This document shows, piece after piece, positions 28,174-36,437 of a stretch of 64,000 nt of DNA. A program made the position numbers and the translations under genes. Source of the stretch: HGM10766 sp900757295 (GTDB lineage Bacteria; Bacillota_I; Bacilli_A; RF39; UBA660); the NCBI GenBank assembly GCA_025992315.1, contig DAJPHG010000001.1:930001-994000 (forward strand), read 5' to 3'. The notes below the pieces were generated by a model. The model worked only from the letters and a program-made list of their open reading frames with translations, did not search any database and was not told the DNA's origin. Numbering within the stretch: position 1 is the stretch's first letter; every line of letters begins with the position of its first letter.

Positions 28174-30030
28174 ATGATGTTTGGAAACATCAAATATATA
28201 AGTGATAATGAAGCTCATGTTATTAATGCTGCTGGCGTTGACATGAGTGGAGATTTAATGAATGTTCACGTAATATTTGAAGACAATACTCAAAAAGTCT
28301 TAGGTGAAGTTACTGAAGTAAATGATCAAGTAATAAAAATTAGATTTTTAGGTGAATTTATAAATGGAAAATATATAAGTGGCGTTATAAGAAAACCAAA
28401 ATTATCTTCAAAGATTAGAGTTATAACAGATGATGAACTTACTGAATTAATGGGAGAAGATTCTAACCAAACATTTTTATTAGGTACTAGCTCTATTTAT
28501 AATGGGCATCCAGTATATGTAGATATTAATCAATTTTTTGCTAACCATGCTGCCATTTTTGGTAATACTGGTTCTGGTAAGTCATGTGGTGTAGCAAGAT
28601 TAGTTCAAAATATTTTCCACAATAAAAATATGATACCTTATAATGCAAATCTATTTATTTTTGATGCATACGGAGAATATAAAACAGCTTTCCAAAATAT
28701 TAATCAAATAAATCCATATTTTAGTTACAAGTTCATTACTACTAATCCAACAGATCCAACTGACTCAAAGTTACAAATCCCTGTTCACTTACTTAATTTA
28801 GATGATTGGTCACTATTTTTACAAGCAAGTAATCATAGTCAAATTCCAATTATAGAGCGAACTTTAAAACTAGCTAGAATATTTGCTAAAAACGATGATA
28901 GAGCAATGAAATATAAAAACCATTTAATTGCCAAAGCTTTATTAGCAGTTTTGTTCTCTAATCAAACAACTGCTCATAAAAAAAATGAAGTATTTACAAT
29001 AATTGAAGCTTGTAGTACTCCAGAGTTCAGTTTTGATTCTCAAATTCAAGGATTAGGATATACAAGAGTATTTAGTGAATGTTTTGAAATTGACTCAAAT
29101 GGTAATTTTGGGGAAAGTGTTTTAATAACTGAGTATATATTAAAACATATAGATGATACTTTAGAAACAACACCAGAACCAACTGATTCTTTCTATACTT
29201 TAGTTGATTTTAGCAAAGCTATGGAATTTACTTTAATATCTGAAGGTTTCCAAAATAACCAACAAGTATATGATGATGCAATGCTTTTAAAAGTTAGATT
29301 ACATTCAGTAATAAATAGTAAAATTGGAACTTTCTTTAATTATGATAAACCAATAACAATGGACGGATATATATCATCCTTAGTAGCAGTAAGTAATAAT
29401 AAAAAAGCACAAATTATTAATATTAACTTAGAAGATGTTGATGATACGTATGCTAAAGTTATTGTTAAAATAATTGCTCGTTTTTGTTTTGAATTTGCTA
29501 AATCTCGTAAAGAAAGAGCTTCAATACCATTTAATTTATTTGTAGAAGAAGCGCATAGATATATTCAGAAAGATACGGATACATTCCTAATTGGTTATAA
29601 TATTTTTGATCGTATTGCTAAAGAAGGACGTAAATATGGAGTGCTTTTAGATATCGTTACCCAAAGGCCAGTAGAACTATCAGATACTGTTATCGCTCAA
29701 TGTTCTAACTTCTTGATATTCAAAATGACCCATCCTTTAGATATTGAATATATTCGTAAGATGTTACCTAATATTTCTAGTGATGTATTAGACAAGCAAA
29801 AAGTTCTACAACCAGGTAACTGTGTAGGATTTGGAAGTGCATTTAAAATTAATATGATTATTAAAATGGAAATGCCAAATCCAAGCCCATATTCAAATTC
29901 ATGTAATGTTTCAGCAAGATGGAGATTACCTCAACAAAGTACAAATATAAATCCTAGTGCAGTAGCTAGTGCTCAAGCTGCTCAAAATGGAGCTTTACCA
30001 GGAGCTATTAATCCAATAATGCCGAATTAA
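28174..30030 (+). CDS. HerA-like ATPase (DUF87, FtsK/HerA superfamily)
   Basis: 618 residues from ATG 28174, after AGAGGAG; the TTG at 28168 overlaps the ribosome site. An N-terminal HAS-barrel-like region (1-110) precedes the motor: Walker A FGNTGSGKSCG (about 130-140), Walker B NLFVEEAHRYI (about 446-456) and TQRPVELSDTVIAQCSNFLIFKM (in parts) as the sensor region. HerA hexamers pump DNA and in archaea work with NurA nuclease in end resection, but no NurA or nuclease gene is adjacent. In bacteria stand-alone DUF87 ATPases also occur in defence and DNA-repair settings. The C-terminus is a Gln/Asn/Ala-rich tail. Confidence 0.85.
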   Translation: MMFGNIKYISDNEAHVINAAGVDMSGDLMNVHVIFEDNTQKVLGEVTEVNDQVIKIRFLGEFINGKYISGVIRKPKLSSKIRVITDDELTELMGEDSNQTFLLGTSSIYNGHPVYVDINQFFANHAAIFGNTGSGKSCGVARLVQNIFHNKNMIPYNANLFIFDAYGEYKTAFQNINQINPYFSYKFITTNPTDPTDSKLQIPVHLLNLDDWSLFLQASNHSQIPIIERTLKLARIFAKNDDRAMKYKNHLIAKALLAVLFSNQTTAHKKNEVFTIIEACSTPEFSFDSQIQGLGYTRVFSECFEIDSNGNFGESVLITEYILKHIDDTLETTPEPTDSFYTLVDFSKAMEFTLISEGFQNNQQVYDDAMLLKVRLHSVINSKIGTFFNYDKPITMDGYISSLVAVSNNKKAQIININLEDVDDTYAKVIVKIIARFCFEFAKSRKERASIPFNLFVEEAHRYIQKDTDTFLIGYNIFDRIAKEGRKYGVLLDIVTQRPVELSDTVIAQCSNFLIFKMTHPLDIEYIRKMLPNISSDVLDKQKVLQPGNCVGFGSAFKINMIIKMEMPNPSPYSNSCNVSARWRLPQQSTNINPSAVASAQAAQNGALPGAINPIMPN

Positions 30031-30057
30031 AAGAAGATATTTCACTATCTTCTTTTT
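30029..30057. terminator. Bidirectional terminator between the HerA-like gene and the 215-aa gene
   Basis: AAGAAGATA pairs with TATCTTCTT around TTTCAC, with A-rich and T-rich flanks for both directions. Confidence 0.85.
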
Positions 30058-30692
30058 GTTTTTTTGTAAGACTGAGATTTTTTTACATCATCTATACTAT
30101 GCAAAATGTTTTTAATATCAAAAAACGTTAAATTTTTAATATTATTTATATTTAAGTATCCTTCTTCACAAAGCATATTTTCTAATTTGGATACTAGTTT
30201 ATATTTTCTAGACCCACACAAAGAATTTAATAAAATTTGTCTTAATTCATCATTGGTAAAAATTGTATTTATTGTGTAAGAGCTGGTTAAAAATAATCTA
30301 TTTTTTGCTATATCTTCTTTTATGCATATGCTATTAGCTAAATTATTACATACACTAAATGTTGTCAATGCTAATAAACCAAAAACAGCTTGGTTTTTGA
30401 AAGATGAGTTAGTAATTAATATCTCCATTAATTTAGATGCCATTATATTAGAGCCTTCAAGTAACAATATAGTTTTGATTATCATAAAGAGCATGTCTTT
30501 ATTGTCTTTATGATATGTTACAACTTGTTTTTGCATTTTTAATAATAACTTTTCAATATTCTCAGGATTTTTATCCATTAGTTTAAAATCATTATTAGCA
30601 AAATTAACTTTTATTTTATTGTCATCTACATATTCAAAGTCTGTAATAAAATTACGTGCTTCATTTTGTGTCAAATATGCATATGGTAACAT
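30045..30692 (-). CDS. Hypothetical helical protein
   Basis: 215 residues; not recognised. After a short beta-like start (about 1-35) it appears mostly helical, with hydrophobic repeats in 55-125 (LLKMQKQVV, MIIKTILLLEG, FGLLALTTFSVCNNLAN) but no clear membrane helix. A basic tail (KKSQSYKKTKRR) may bind nucleic acid. ATG 30692 is preceded by GGGGGGAT. It converges with the HerA-like gene and is divergent from the 6S RNA, so it is a single-gene unit. Confidence 0.75.
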   Translation of the reverse strand: MLPYAYLTQNEARNFITDFEYVDDNKIKVNFANNDFKLMDKNPENIEKLLLKMQKQVVTYHKDNKDMLFMIIKTILLLEGSNIMASKLMEILITNSSFKNQAVFGLLALTTFSVCNNLANSICIKEDIAKNRLFLTSSYTINTIFTNDELRQILLNSLCGSRKYKLVSKLENMLCEEGYLNINNIKNLTFFDIKNILHSIDDVKKSQSYKKTKRR

Positions 30693-30765
30693 TTTATAAT
30701 CCCCCCTTTTTTAATGGGTCTTATATTATCACAAATATTAAAAAAGTCAATAAAAAAGAAATATA

Positions 30766-30795
30766 TTGTATATTTTATAAATATTATGCTATAAT
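30766..30795 (+). promoter_or_regulatory. Promoter of the 6S-like RNA
   Basis: TTGTAT (30766-30771), 18 bases, and an extended -10 TGCTATAAT ending at 30795. Start of transcription would be near 30801, exactly where the closing stem of the RNA begins. Confidence 0.65.
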
Positions 30796-30800
30796 AATAG

Positions 30801-30977
30801 TACCTAGAGTAATTGGTTTGTTTTACATAAAACCGACTAAGTGATACATCGGGAATCTAATTGCATTTTCGTGTTGAAGACTGAGCCATTAAGTGATTCA
30901 GGATCCTAACAATTTGCATGTGATGCCCACCTCGCGTGAGCGGGTTTTTATCACAGCAAACTAATCTCTAGGTTTTT
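30801..30977 (+). ncRNA. ssrS: Probable 6S RNA
   Basis: An unexplained 177-base non-coding stretch with its own promoter. Its ends pair as a long closing stem: ACCTAGAG near 30802 with CTCTAGGT near 30966-30973, extended by TTGGTTTG with CAAACTAA. Internal hairpins are visible, including CCCACCTCGCGTGAGCGGG near 30927-30945 and CTGA...TCAG near 30881-30901. A T run follows the closing stem. Size, closed-rod shape and the neighbour match 6S RNA: in B. subtilis 6S-1 (bsrA) lies beside yrvM, the tcdA homologue, and tcdA follows here. 6S RNA binds sigma-A RNA polymerase. The call rests on structure and gene order, not an alignment. Confidence 0.7.
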
Positions 30978-30993
30978 ATTTGGAGTGTTATAT

Positions 30994-31701
30994 ATGAATG
31001 AATTTGATAGATTTAAATTACTAATTGGAGAAAATAGTTTTAATATAATAAAAAATAAAAGGATACTTATTGTTGGAGTAGGGGGAGTAGGTGGATATGT
31101 TTTAGAAACATTAGTTCGATCTGGAATAGAAAATATTACTATTATTGATAATGATATAATTGATATTACTAACTTAAATAGACAAATAATTTCGTTAAAT
31201 AGTAATGTTGGAAGTAATAAAGTTGATGTTGCTAAAGAAAGAATCTTAAAAATCAATTCTAAAGCAAATATAAAGCCAATACAAGCATTTTTAAATAAAG
31301 ATAATATAAGTATACTAGATGAGTTCAAATTCGATTATATAGTCGATTGTTGTGATACAATTGAGACCAAGATATTATTGATAAAATATTGCCTAAAAAA
31401 TAATATAAAAATTATTTCTTCAATGGGCGCAGGAAAAAGATTAGATGCTACTCAAGTTTGCATTTCAAGATTAGATAAAACTTTTAATGATCCTTTAGCT
31501 AAAGTTATTAGAAAAAGATTAAATAAAGAACATATTTCATTAAAAATACCTGTTGTATTTAGTAAAGAAACTCCTTTGAATATTAAAAGTGATGTTATTG
31601 CATCTTGTTCCTATATACCAGCAACTTTTGGCTTGTTTATTACTAATTATATAATTAATGACATAATAAAAGATTATCAAAATGATAATCTAAATATTTA
31701 A
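30994..31701 (+). CDS. tcdA: tRNA threonylcarbamoyladenosine dehydratase TcdA (ThiF/E1-like)
   Basis: 235 residues from ATG 30994 (GGAG 8 bases upstream). E1-like fold: nucleotide-binding loop ILIVGVGGVGGYV (about 21-33), the arginine finger region NLNRQI, the DCCDTIETK segment and GAGKRLD. TcdA cyclises t6A37 to ct6A in tRNA. The absence of the two CxxC zinc pairs separates it from ThiF/MoeB. Gene order with the 6S RNA repeats that of B. subtilis yrvM. Confidence 0.88.
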   Translation: MNEFDRFKLLIGENSFNIIKNKRILIVGVGGVGGYVLETLVRSGIENITIIDNDIIDITNLNRQIISLNSNVGSNKVDVAKERILKINSKANIKPIQAFLNKDNISILDEFKFDYIVDCCDTIETKILLIKYCLKNNIKIISSMGAGKRLDATQVCISRLDKTFNDPLAKVIRKRLNKEHISLKIPVVFSKETPLNIKSDVIASCSYIPATFGLFITNYIINDIIKDYQNDNLNI

Positions 31702-32091
31702 GATTCTTAAAATAGGATCTTTTTTTCTGCGTAAAAAATAAGGTTTATATAAATCTACTAAACAAAGAATCATTTCTTTACAGGAATTATTAATAATATA
31801 TTCCATTTCTTCTAAATCTTTAATTGTAAAAGCATACTTAGGATGTTTATAATAATTTGGCTCTATTATATGAGCCTTTCTTTGAAATTTTTCTATTTCA
31901 TTATAATCTTTATGTAAATATTCTAATTCTTTTAAATGGTATAAAAGAATATCAATAGGGGCAAATACTATATCTGGATTGTCAATAAAGTCTTCTAACT
32001 GTCCCATTATTTCATTAGTAGGGAATAATATTACATTTGTGTGTTCTAATAATAAGAGCTTAATATTATCAATCTTGTTTTTATTATACAT
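31690..32091 (-). CDS. Hypothetical protein
   Basis: 133 residues, not recognised. Soluble; repeated hydrophobic and charged helices such as ILLYHLKELEYLHKDYNEIEKF suggest a helical bundle. It overlaps the end of the convergent tcdA by 12 bases. ATG 32091 has no evident ribosome site but lies inside a small upstream frame (32046-32126) that does, so it may be translated by coupling. Confidence 0.65.
   Translation of the reverse strand: MYNKNKIDNIKLLLLEHTNVILFPTNEIMGQLEDFIDNPDIVFAPIDILLYHLKELEYLHKDYNEIEKFQRKAHIIEPNYYKHPKYAFTIKDLEEMEYIINNSCKEMILCLVDLYKPYFLRRKKDPILRILNI
31700..31727. terminator. Bidirectional terminator after tcdA
   Basis: AAGATTC pairs with GGATCTT, followed by T on the plus strand; it also serves the convergent gene. 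Confidence 0.65.
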
Positions 32092-32126
32092 AAAATAAAT
32101 ATTACTGCGACTAATAAATCATTCAT
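32046..32126 (-). CDS. Possible 26-aa hydrophobic leader peptide
   Basis: ATG at 32126-32124 follows a good ribosome site (TTAGGTGAT, five bases upstream) and encodes MNDLLVAVIFILCIIKTRL and seven more residues, which looks like one membrane helix. It ends inside the next gene in another frame, so it could couple translation to the 133-residue protein. Too short to prove; comparison with relatives would show if it is conserved. Confidence 0.35.
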   Translation of the reverse strand: MNDLLVAVIFILCIIKTRLIILSSYY

Positions 32127-32163
32127 TTCTATATCACCTAATGATATATATGCTTTAATATTT

Positions 32164-33141
32164 TTATTTATTACTTGAATTTAACCATTCTATTAAAATA
32201 TTTGGATCTTCATTTTTAAACACTATATCATATAAAGTATTTATAAGTTCACTTTCTACATCAATCCTACTTAATATTTTACTAATAGAGTTTAAACTGC
32301 TGTATCCTTCAACGGTATTATCTATTAAATAGTTATTTCTTTCATTTAATGTAGCATTAATTAGAAATTTACCAAAACTAAAATTACGACTTTTTGTACT
32401 AGTGCATGTTAATATAATATCTCCAATGCCTGCATAACTTAGAATAGTTTTTTCATCACCATTTAAATGTTTTATAATATTTTTTATTTCATACATTGAT
32501 TCAGTAATTAAGAATGATAATGTAGATTCTTGATAGCCAAGTCCATTTATGATACCTGCTGCTATAGCAATAACATTTTTAATAGCACCACATAATTCAA
32601 CTCCAACTACATCTGTAGTTTCTTGTAATTTAACAGTAGTAGAGTTTAATGTTTTACTCACTTTAGCTATAGCATCTTTAGATTTGCTTGCTAATGTTAA
32701 AGCTACAGGATTGTTATTTGCTACATCAATGGCAAAGCTTGGACCTGACATCACTACAACATGCTTACATTTAGTAACTTCTTCTGTTATTTGATGAATA
32801 AACTTGCAAGACTCTTGTTCAATTCCTTTAGTTCCAATACATATTATTGAATCATGATTAATAAATTTCTTAATATTATTCATAGTCTCATAAATATATT
32901 GAGCAGCTACAATAACATAAATAACATCTTTGTCCTTTACACATTCTTCTAACGATGTAGTAAACTCAATTTCTTTTGGAATTTTTACACCTTTTAAAAT
33001 ATCATTTAATTGATGCTTTTTATTAACTAAGTCAACTTTTTCTTTGCTCTCTGACCAAATTGTAACATTATTGTTATTTTGATTTAATCTTAAACTTACT
33101 GCTAGGCTGTATGCTCCACATCCGACCATTGCTATTTTCAT
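32164..33141 (-). CDS. gpsA: Glycerol-3-phosphate dehydrogenase (NAD(P)+)
   Basis: 325 residues. Makes sn-glycerol 3-phosphate from DHAP for phospholipids. Rossmann start MKIAMVGCGAYSLAVSLRL (the usual GxGxxG here reads GCGAYS), IGTKGIE, MSGPSFAIDVAN, the catalytic-lysine block VELCGAIKNVIAIAAGI, GDIILTCTSTKSRNFSFG (GTSTxSRN-type) and VEGYSS. Complete. It starts two bases after the rarA stop, so the two are one transcript. Confidence 0.95.
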   Translation of the reverse strand: MKIAMVGCGAYSLAVSLRLNQNNNNVTIWSESKEKVDLVNKKHQLNDILKGVKIPKEIEFTTSLEECVKDKDVIYVIVAAQYIYETMNNIKKFINHDSIICIGTKGIEQESCKFIHQITEEVTKCKHVVVMSGPSFAIDVANNNPVALTLASKSKDAIAKVSKTLNSTTVKLQETTDVVGVELCGAIKNVIAIAAGIINGLGYQESTLSFLITESMYEIKNIIKHLNGDEKTILSYAGIGDIILTCTSTKSRNFSFGKFLINATLNERNNYLIDNTVEGYSSLNSISKILSRIDVESELINTLYDIVFKNEDPNILIEWLNSSNK

Positions 33142-33143
33142 TT

Positions 33144-34340
33144 TTATTCACTTCTTCTTTCTTTATCAAATGCCATTAAAGCATTTTCATATTTGTTATT
33201 TTTAGGAGTATAATATTTTTTATTTTTAATATTATCAGGAAGATATTGTTGCTTCACATAAGAATTAGGGTAGTTATGAGGATATTTATAATTTGGATTA
33301 TGATTTCTTATATGAGGTGGTACATTCCCTGTATTGCCATTTCTAATGTCATTTAATGCGTTGTCTATAGCAGTTATACCACTATTACTTTTTGGGCTTT
33401 TTGCTAATTCAATAACCACATCAGCTAAAGGTATTCTTGCTTCAGGCAATCCAACTAATTTGGCGGCTTCTATAGCACTCATAACTTTGACTCCCATCAT
33501 TGGATTTGCAAGTCCAATATCCTCATATGCTATAACACTCATTCTTCTATAAATACTATCTAAATCACCGCCTTCAATTAATCTAGCTAAGTAGTGAAGT
33601 GCTGCGTTAACATCACTTCCGCGAATAGATTTTTGAAATGCAGATAAAGCTTCATAATAGCCATCTTCGTTTTTGTCATGAAAAAATGTTGGCTTAGAAT
33701 TAATATTTTTTACATTATCCATCGTTATTTCATGATTATTAGAAGAGTAATAACATATTTCTAAAAGATTTAAAGCACTTCTAAAATCACCACTAGATAG
33801 TCTTGCTATGTATTTTAAAGCTTCATTTTCTATTTTAATATTTTCTAAATAATTGCAAGCACGTTTTAAGCCAGTAACTATATCATCTAAAGTTAATTCT
33901 TTTAATTCAAATATTTGTAATCTACTTCTAATAGCTGGATTGATACTGTTATACGGATTTGATGTTGTCATTCCAATTAAAATTATCAAGCCATTTTCAA
34001 TATAAGGTAAAAGTAAATCTTGCTTATCTTTATTTAGACGATGAATTTCATCCATGATAACAATCATTTGACCTTCCATTTTTGCTTCTTCAATTACAAT
34101 ATCAAAATCGCTTTTATTATTAATTGTTGCATTTAAAAAACGATAGGGCATATTTAATTCATTAACTAATGCATAAGCAATACTGGTTTTTCCAATACCA
34201 GGCTTTCCATGTAAAATACACGAAAATAGTTTCTTATTATCTACTAAATTTCTTAATACTTTGTTTTTACCAACTAAATGTTGCTGACCTATAATATCAT
34301 CTAATTTAGTAGGACGAATTTTATTTGCTAAAATTTCCAT
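33144..34340 (-). CDS. rarA: Replication-associated recombination ATPase RarA (MgsA)
   Basis: 398 residues from ATG 34340 (MEILANKIRPTKLDDIIGQ); a GTG at 34352 overlaps the GGTG ribosome site. AAA+ ATPase related to clamp loaders that acts at stalled forks. Walker A GKPGIGKTS (about 44-52), Walker B VIMDEIHRL (about 94-102), sensor 1 GMTTSNPYNSINPAIRSR, and the C-terminal tetramerisation domain with GSDVNAALHYLARLIEGGD and IAYEDIGLANP. Complete. Confidence 0.93.
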   Translation of the reverse strand: MEILANKIRPTKLDDIIGQQHLVGKNKVLRNLVDNKKLFSCILHGKPGIGKTSIAYALVNELNMPYRFLNATINNKSDFDIVIEEAKMEGQMIVIMDEIHRLNKDKQDLLLPYIENGLIILIGMTTSNPYNSINPAIRSRLQIFELKELTLDDIVTGLKRACNYLENIKIENEALKYIARLSSGDFRSALNLLEICYYSSNNHEITMDNVKNINSKPTFFHDKNEDGYYEALSAFQKSIRGSDVNAALHYLARLIEGGDLDSIYRRMSVIAYEDIGLANPMMGVKVMSAIEAAKLVGLPEARIPLADVVIELAKSPKSNSGITAIDNALNDIRNGNTGNVPPHIRNHNPNYKYPHNYPNSYVKQQYLPDNIKNKKYYTPKNNKYENALMAFDKERRSE

Positions 34341-34423
34341 ATTAAACACCAATATCTATTATAAACTATTATTTATTCAATTAATAGTTTTCTTGTGATA
34401 AAATGTAAATATAGAGGTAAAAT

Positions 34424-35296
34424 ATGATTGAAAAATATATTGATTATTTAAAATATGAAAAAAAGTTAAGTGAAAATACCATTAATTCTTATAAAAATGA
34501 TTTAGATTGTTTTAAAGATTTTTTTAAAAAAGATTTAACTAAAATAAATTTAGATGATATGCATAAATATTTAAATCATTTAAATAAAGAGAATAAAAAA
34601 GCAACAACAGTAGCTCATAATATAACAGTTATTAATTCATTTTATTCATTTTTGATAAACGAAAATATAATAGCAACTAACCCTTGTACTAATATTATTA
34701 GTCCTAAATTAGCCAAGAAATTGCCTAATTATTTAACTGAAGAAGAAGTTGATAAACTTTTAAATATTCCTCTAAAAACGGCATATGATTACCGAAATAA
34801 GGCTATGCTTGAACTTTTATATGCTACTGGAATACGAGTTAGTGAGTTGATTAATTTAAAATTTGTTAATCTAGAGTTGCAAGATGATTTTATTAGAGTA
34901 ATGGGTAAGGGAAGCAAGGAAAGAATAATTCCAATGAGTAATATTTCTAAAAAATATCTTATAGAATACATTGAAATTTATCGTAAAACTTTATTAAAAA
35001 GCAAAGACAGTGAGTATCTTTTTATAAATAATCAAGGTAATGTTATATCTCGAGTAGGTTTCTTTAAAATCATAAAAAAACTATGTTTAGAAAATAACAT
35101 TAGTAAAAATGTTAGTCCACATATATTAAGACATTCTTTTGCAACTCATCTTTTAGCACATGGTGCAGATTTAAGAGTTATACAAGAATTATTGGGACAT
35201 AGCGATATTTCAACTACTCAAATTTATGCTCATTTAATAAATGATAAACTAAAAAAAGACTACGAAGAGTTTCATCCTCATAGTCATAAAATGTAA
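34424..35296 (+). CDS. Tyrosine recombinase, XerC/XerD type
   Basis: 290 residues. SAM-like core-binding domain (1-85) and a catalytic domain with all active residues: Arg in ATGIRVSEL (about 146), Lys in GKGSKERIIP (about 171), HxxR in SPHILRHSFATHLL (about 239-242), His in LGHSDISTTQ (about 265) and Tyr in IYAHL (about 274). Length and motifs fit chromosome-dimer resolution recombinases rather than phage integrases. A single Xer gene here; whether a second exists elsewhere cannot be seen. Ends in a bidirectional terminator. Confidence 0.9.
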   Translation: MIEKYIDYLKYEKKLSENTINSYKNDLDCFKDFFKKDLTKINLDDMHKYLNHLNKENKKATTVAHNITVINSFYSFLINENIIATNPCTNIISPKLAKKLPNYLTEEEVDKLLNIPLKTAYDYRNKAMLELLYATGIRVSELINLKFVNLELQDDFIRVMGKGSKERIIPMSNISKKYLIEYIEIYRKTLLKSKDSEYLFINNQGNVISRVGFFKIIKKLCLENNISKNVSPHILRHSFATHLLAHGADLRVIQELLGHSDISTTQIYAHLINDKLKKDYEEFHPHSHKM

Positions 35297-35330
35297 AAGG
35301 AAACACTAAATCATTTCCTTTTTATTTTTA
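35295..35330. terminator. Bidirectional terminator between xer and the 48-aa gene
   Basis: AAAGGAAA pairs with TTTCCTTT around ten bases, with T-rich and A-rich flanks. Confidence 0.75.
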
Positions 35331-35334
35331 ATTA

Positions 35335-35481
35335 CTAACGAGCGTTATTTTTTGCTGAGTTAGAATTTGAATTTTTTGCACTATTTTTTGCACTATTTGA
35401 GTTTTTTGCTGTATTACGGGCATTATTACTGTTTTTAGCGCTGCAATTTTTTGCACTGTTAGTATTTCTTGCATTACTCAT
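35335..35481 (-). CDS. 48-aa Asn/Ser/Ala/Lys repeat peptide
   Basis: A short gene on the minus strand with a strong ribosome site (GGGAGGT, eight bases before ATG 35481). It encodes 48 residues built almost only from N, S, A, K and a few R/T: MSNARNTNSAKNCSAKNS and onwards with NSAKN-like units repeated about six times, and one Cys at residue 13. No membrane or signal segment. Such low-complexity, basic, Asn-rich small proteins recall small acid-soluble spore proteins or coat-type peptides, but no family is recognised. The convergent terminator gives it a clean 3' end. Confidence 0.65.
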   Translation of the reverse strand: MSNARNTNSAKNCSAKNSNNARNTAKNSNSAKNSAKNSNSNSAKNNAR

Positions 35482-35612
35482 ATTCAATTACCTCCCACTA
35501 TTATTATGGCTGAAAGTAGATTGCTTATTCATTTAAATTATGGAAATAAATGGGTTTATTTTCATATATCAATTTAAATATTCATATATATAGAAAAGGG
35601 GAGGGCTTTATT

Positions 35613-36362
35613 TTGAAAATAGTATATCCTTTAATAATATCATCTATTGCAGGACTTTCTACAGTATTAGGATCATTAGTTATCTTTTTTAAAATATCTA
35701 AAAAGAACATTAAAAAATTTATTACTTTTTGTTTATCATTTTCTTTAAGCATTATGATATCTATATCAATTACAGATTTAATTCCTAATTCAAGTTTTAT
35801 TTTAATATCAAAATATAGTTTATTCAAAGGAAGTCTTATATCAATAATATCGTTTATAATTGGTATATTGTCCATAAAATATTTAAATAAATGTATTAAA
35901 ACTCAAAGCAACAATAATAATTTATACAAATTAGGCATTTTAAATATGGTAGCTTTAATGTTGCATAATCTTCCAGAAGGTATTGCGACATTTATGAGTG
36001 CGTATAAAGATATAAATTTAGGCATATCACTTGGAATAGCGATAATGCTTCATAATATACCAGAAGGAGTGTCTATTGCCGTTCCTCTTTATTATTCAAC
36101 AAATGATAAAGGATTAGCAATCAAGCGAACATTTATTTCCGGGTTAGCAGAGCCTTTAGGAGCACTTTTAGCATTTATATTTTTGTCTAGATTTATTTCA
36201 GATAGTTTAATTAGTATTGTACTTATTTTTGTTGCTGGTCTAATGATAAGTTTATCTATTAATGAACTTTTGAAAGAAGCTTTAAAATACAAAGAAGATA
36301 AATATATAATATATGGTTTATTAAGTGGTGTAGCTATTATTATAGTAAATCATTTATTATAA
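35613..36362 (+). CDS. ZIP family metal transporter
   Basis: 249 residues from TTG 35613, chosen because AAGGGGAGGG lies seven bases upstream; an ATG at 35550 would extend into non-hydrophobic sequence. Eight transmembrane helices. The binuclear metal centre is clear: MLHNLPEGIATF in TM4 and MLHNIPEGVSIAVPL in TM5 (HNxPEG twice). It resembles ZupT/GufA-type importers of zinc or other divalent metals into the cytoplasm. No regulator is adjacent. Confidence 0.9.
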   Translation: MKIVYPLIISSIAGLSTVLGSLVIFFKISKKNIKKFITFCLSFSLSIMISISITDLIPNSSFILISKYSLFKGSLISIISFIIGILSIKYLNKCIKTQSNNNNLYKLGILNMVALMLHNLPEGIATFMSAYKDINLGISLGIAIMLHNIPEGVSIAVPLYYSTNDKGLAIKRTFISGLAEPLGALLAFIFLSRFISDSLISIVLIFVAGLMISLSINELLKEALKYKEDKYIIYGLLSGVAIIIVNHLL

Positions 36363-36437
36363 TATTTATATCGGTTAACATAATATATATTATAGGAAGT
36401 TAGATATAAATAAAAAAGATTCAATATTTAGTTGATA

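Noticed and set aside
34424..35296. Xer recombinase as integrase of a mobile element
   Set aside because: No tRNA, att repeat or element genes adjoin it, and length and motifs fit XerC/D housekeeping recombinases.
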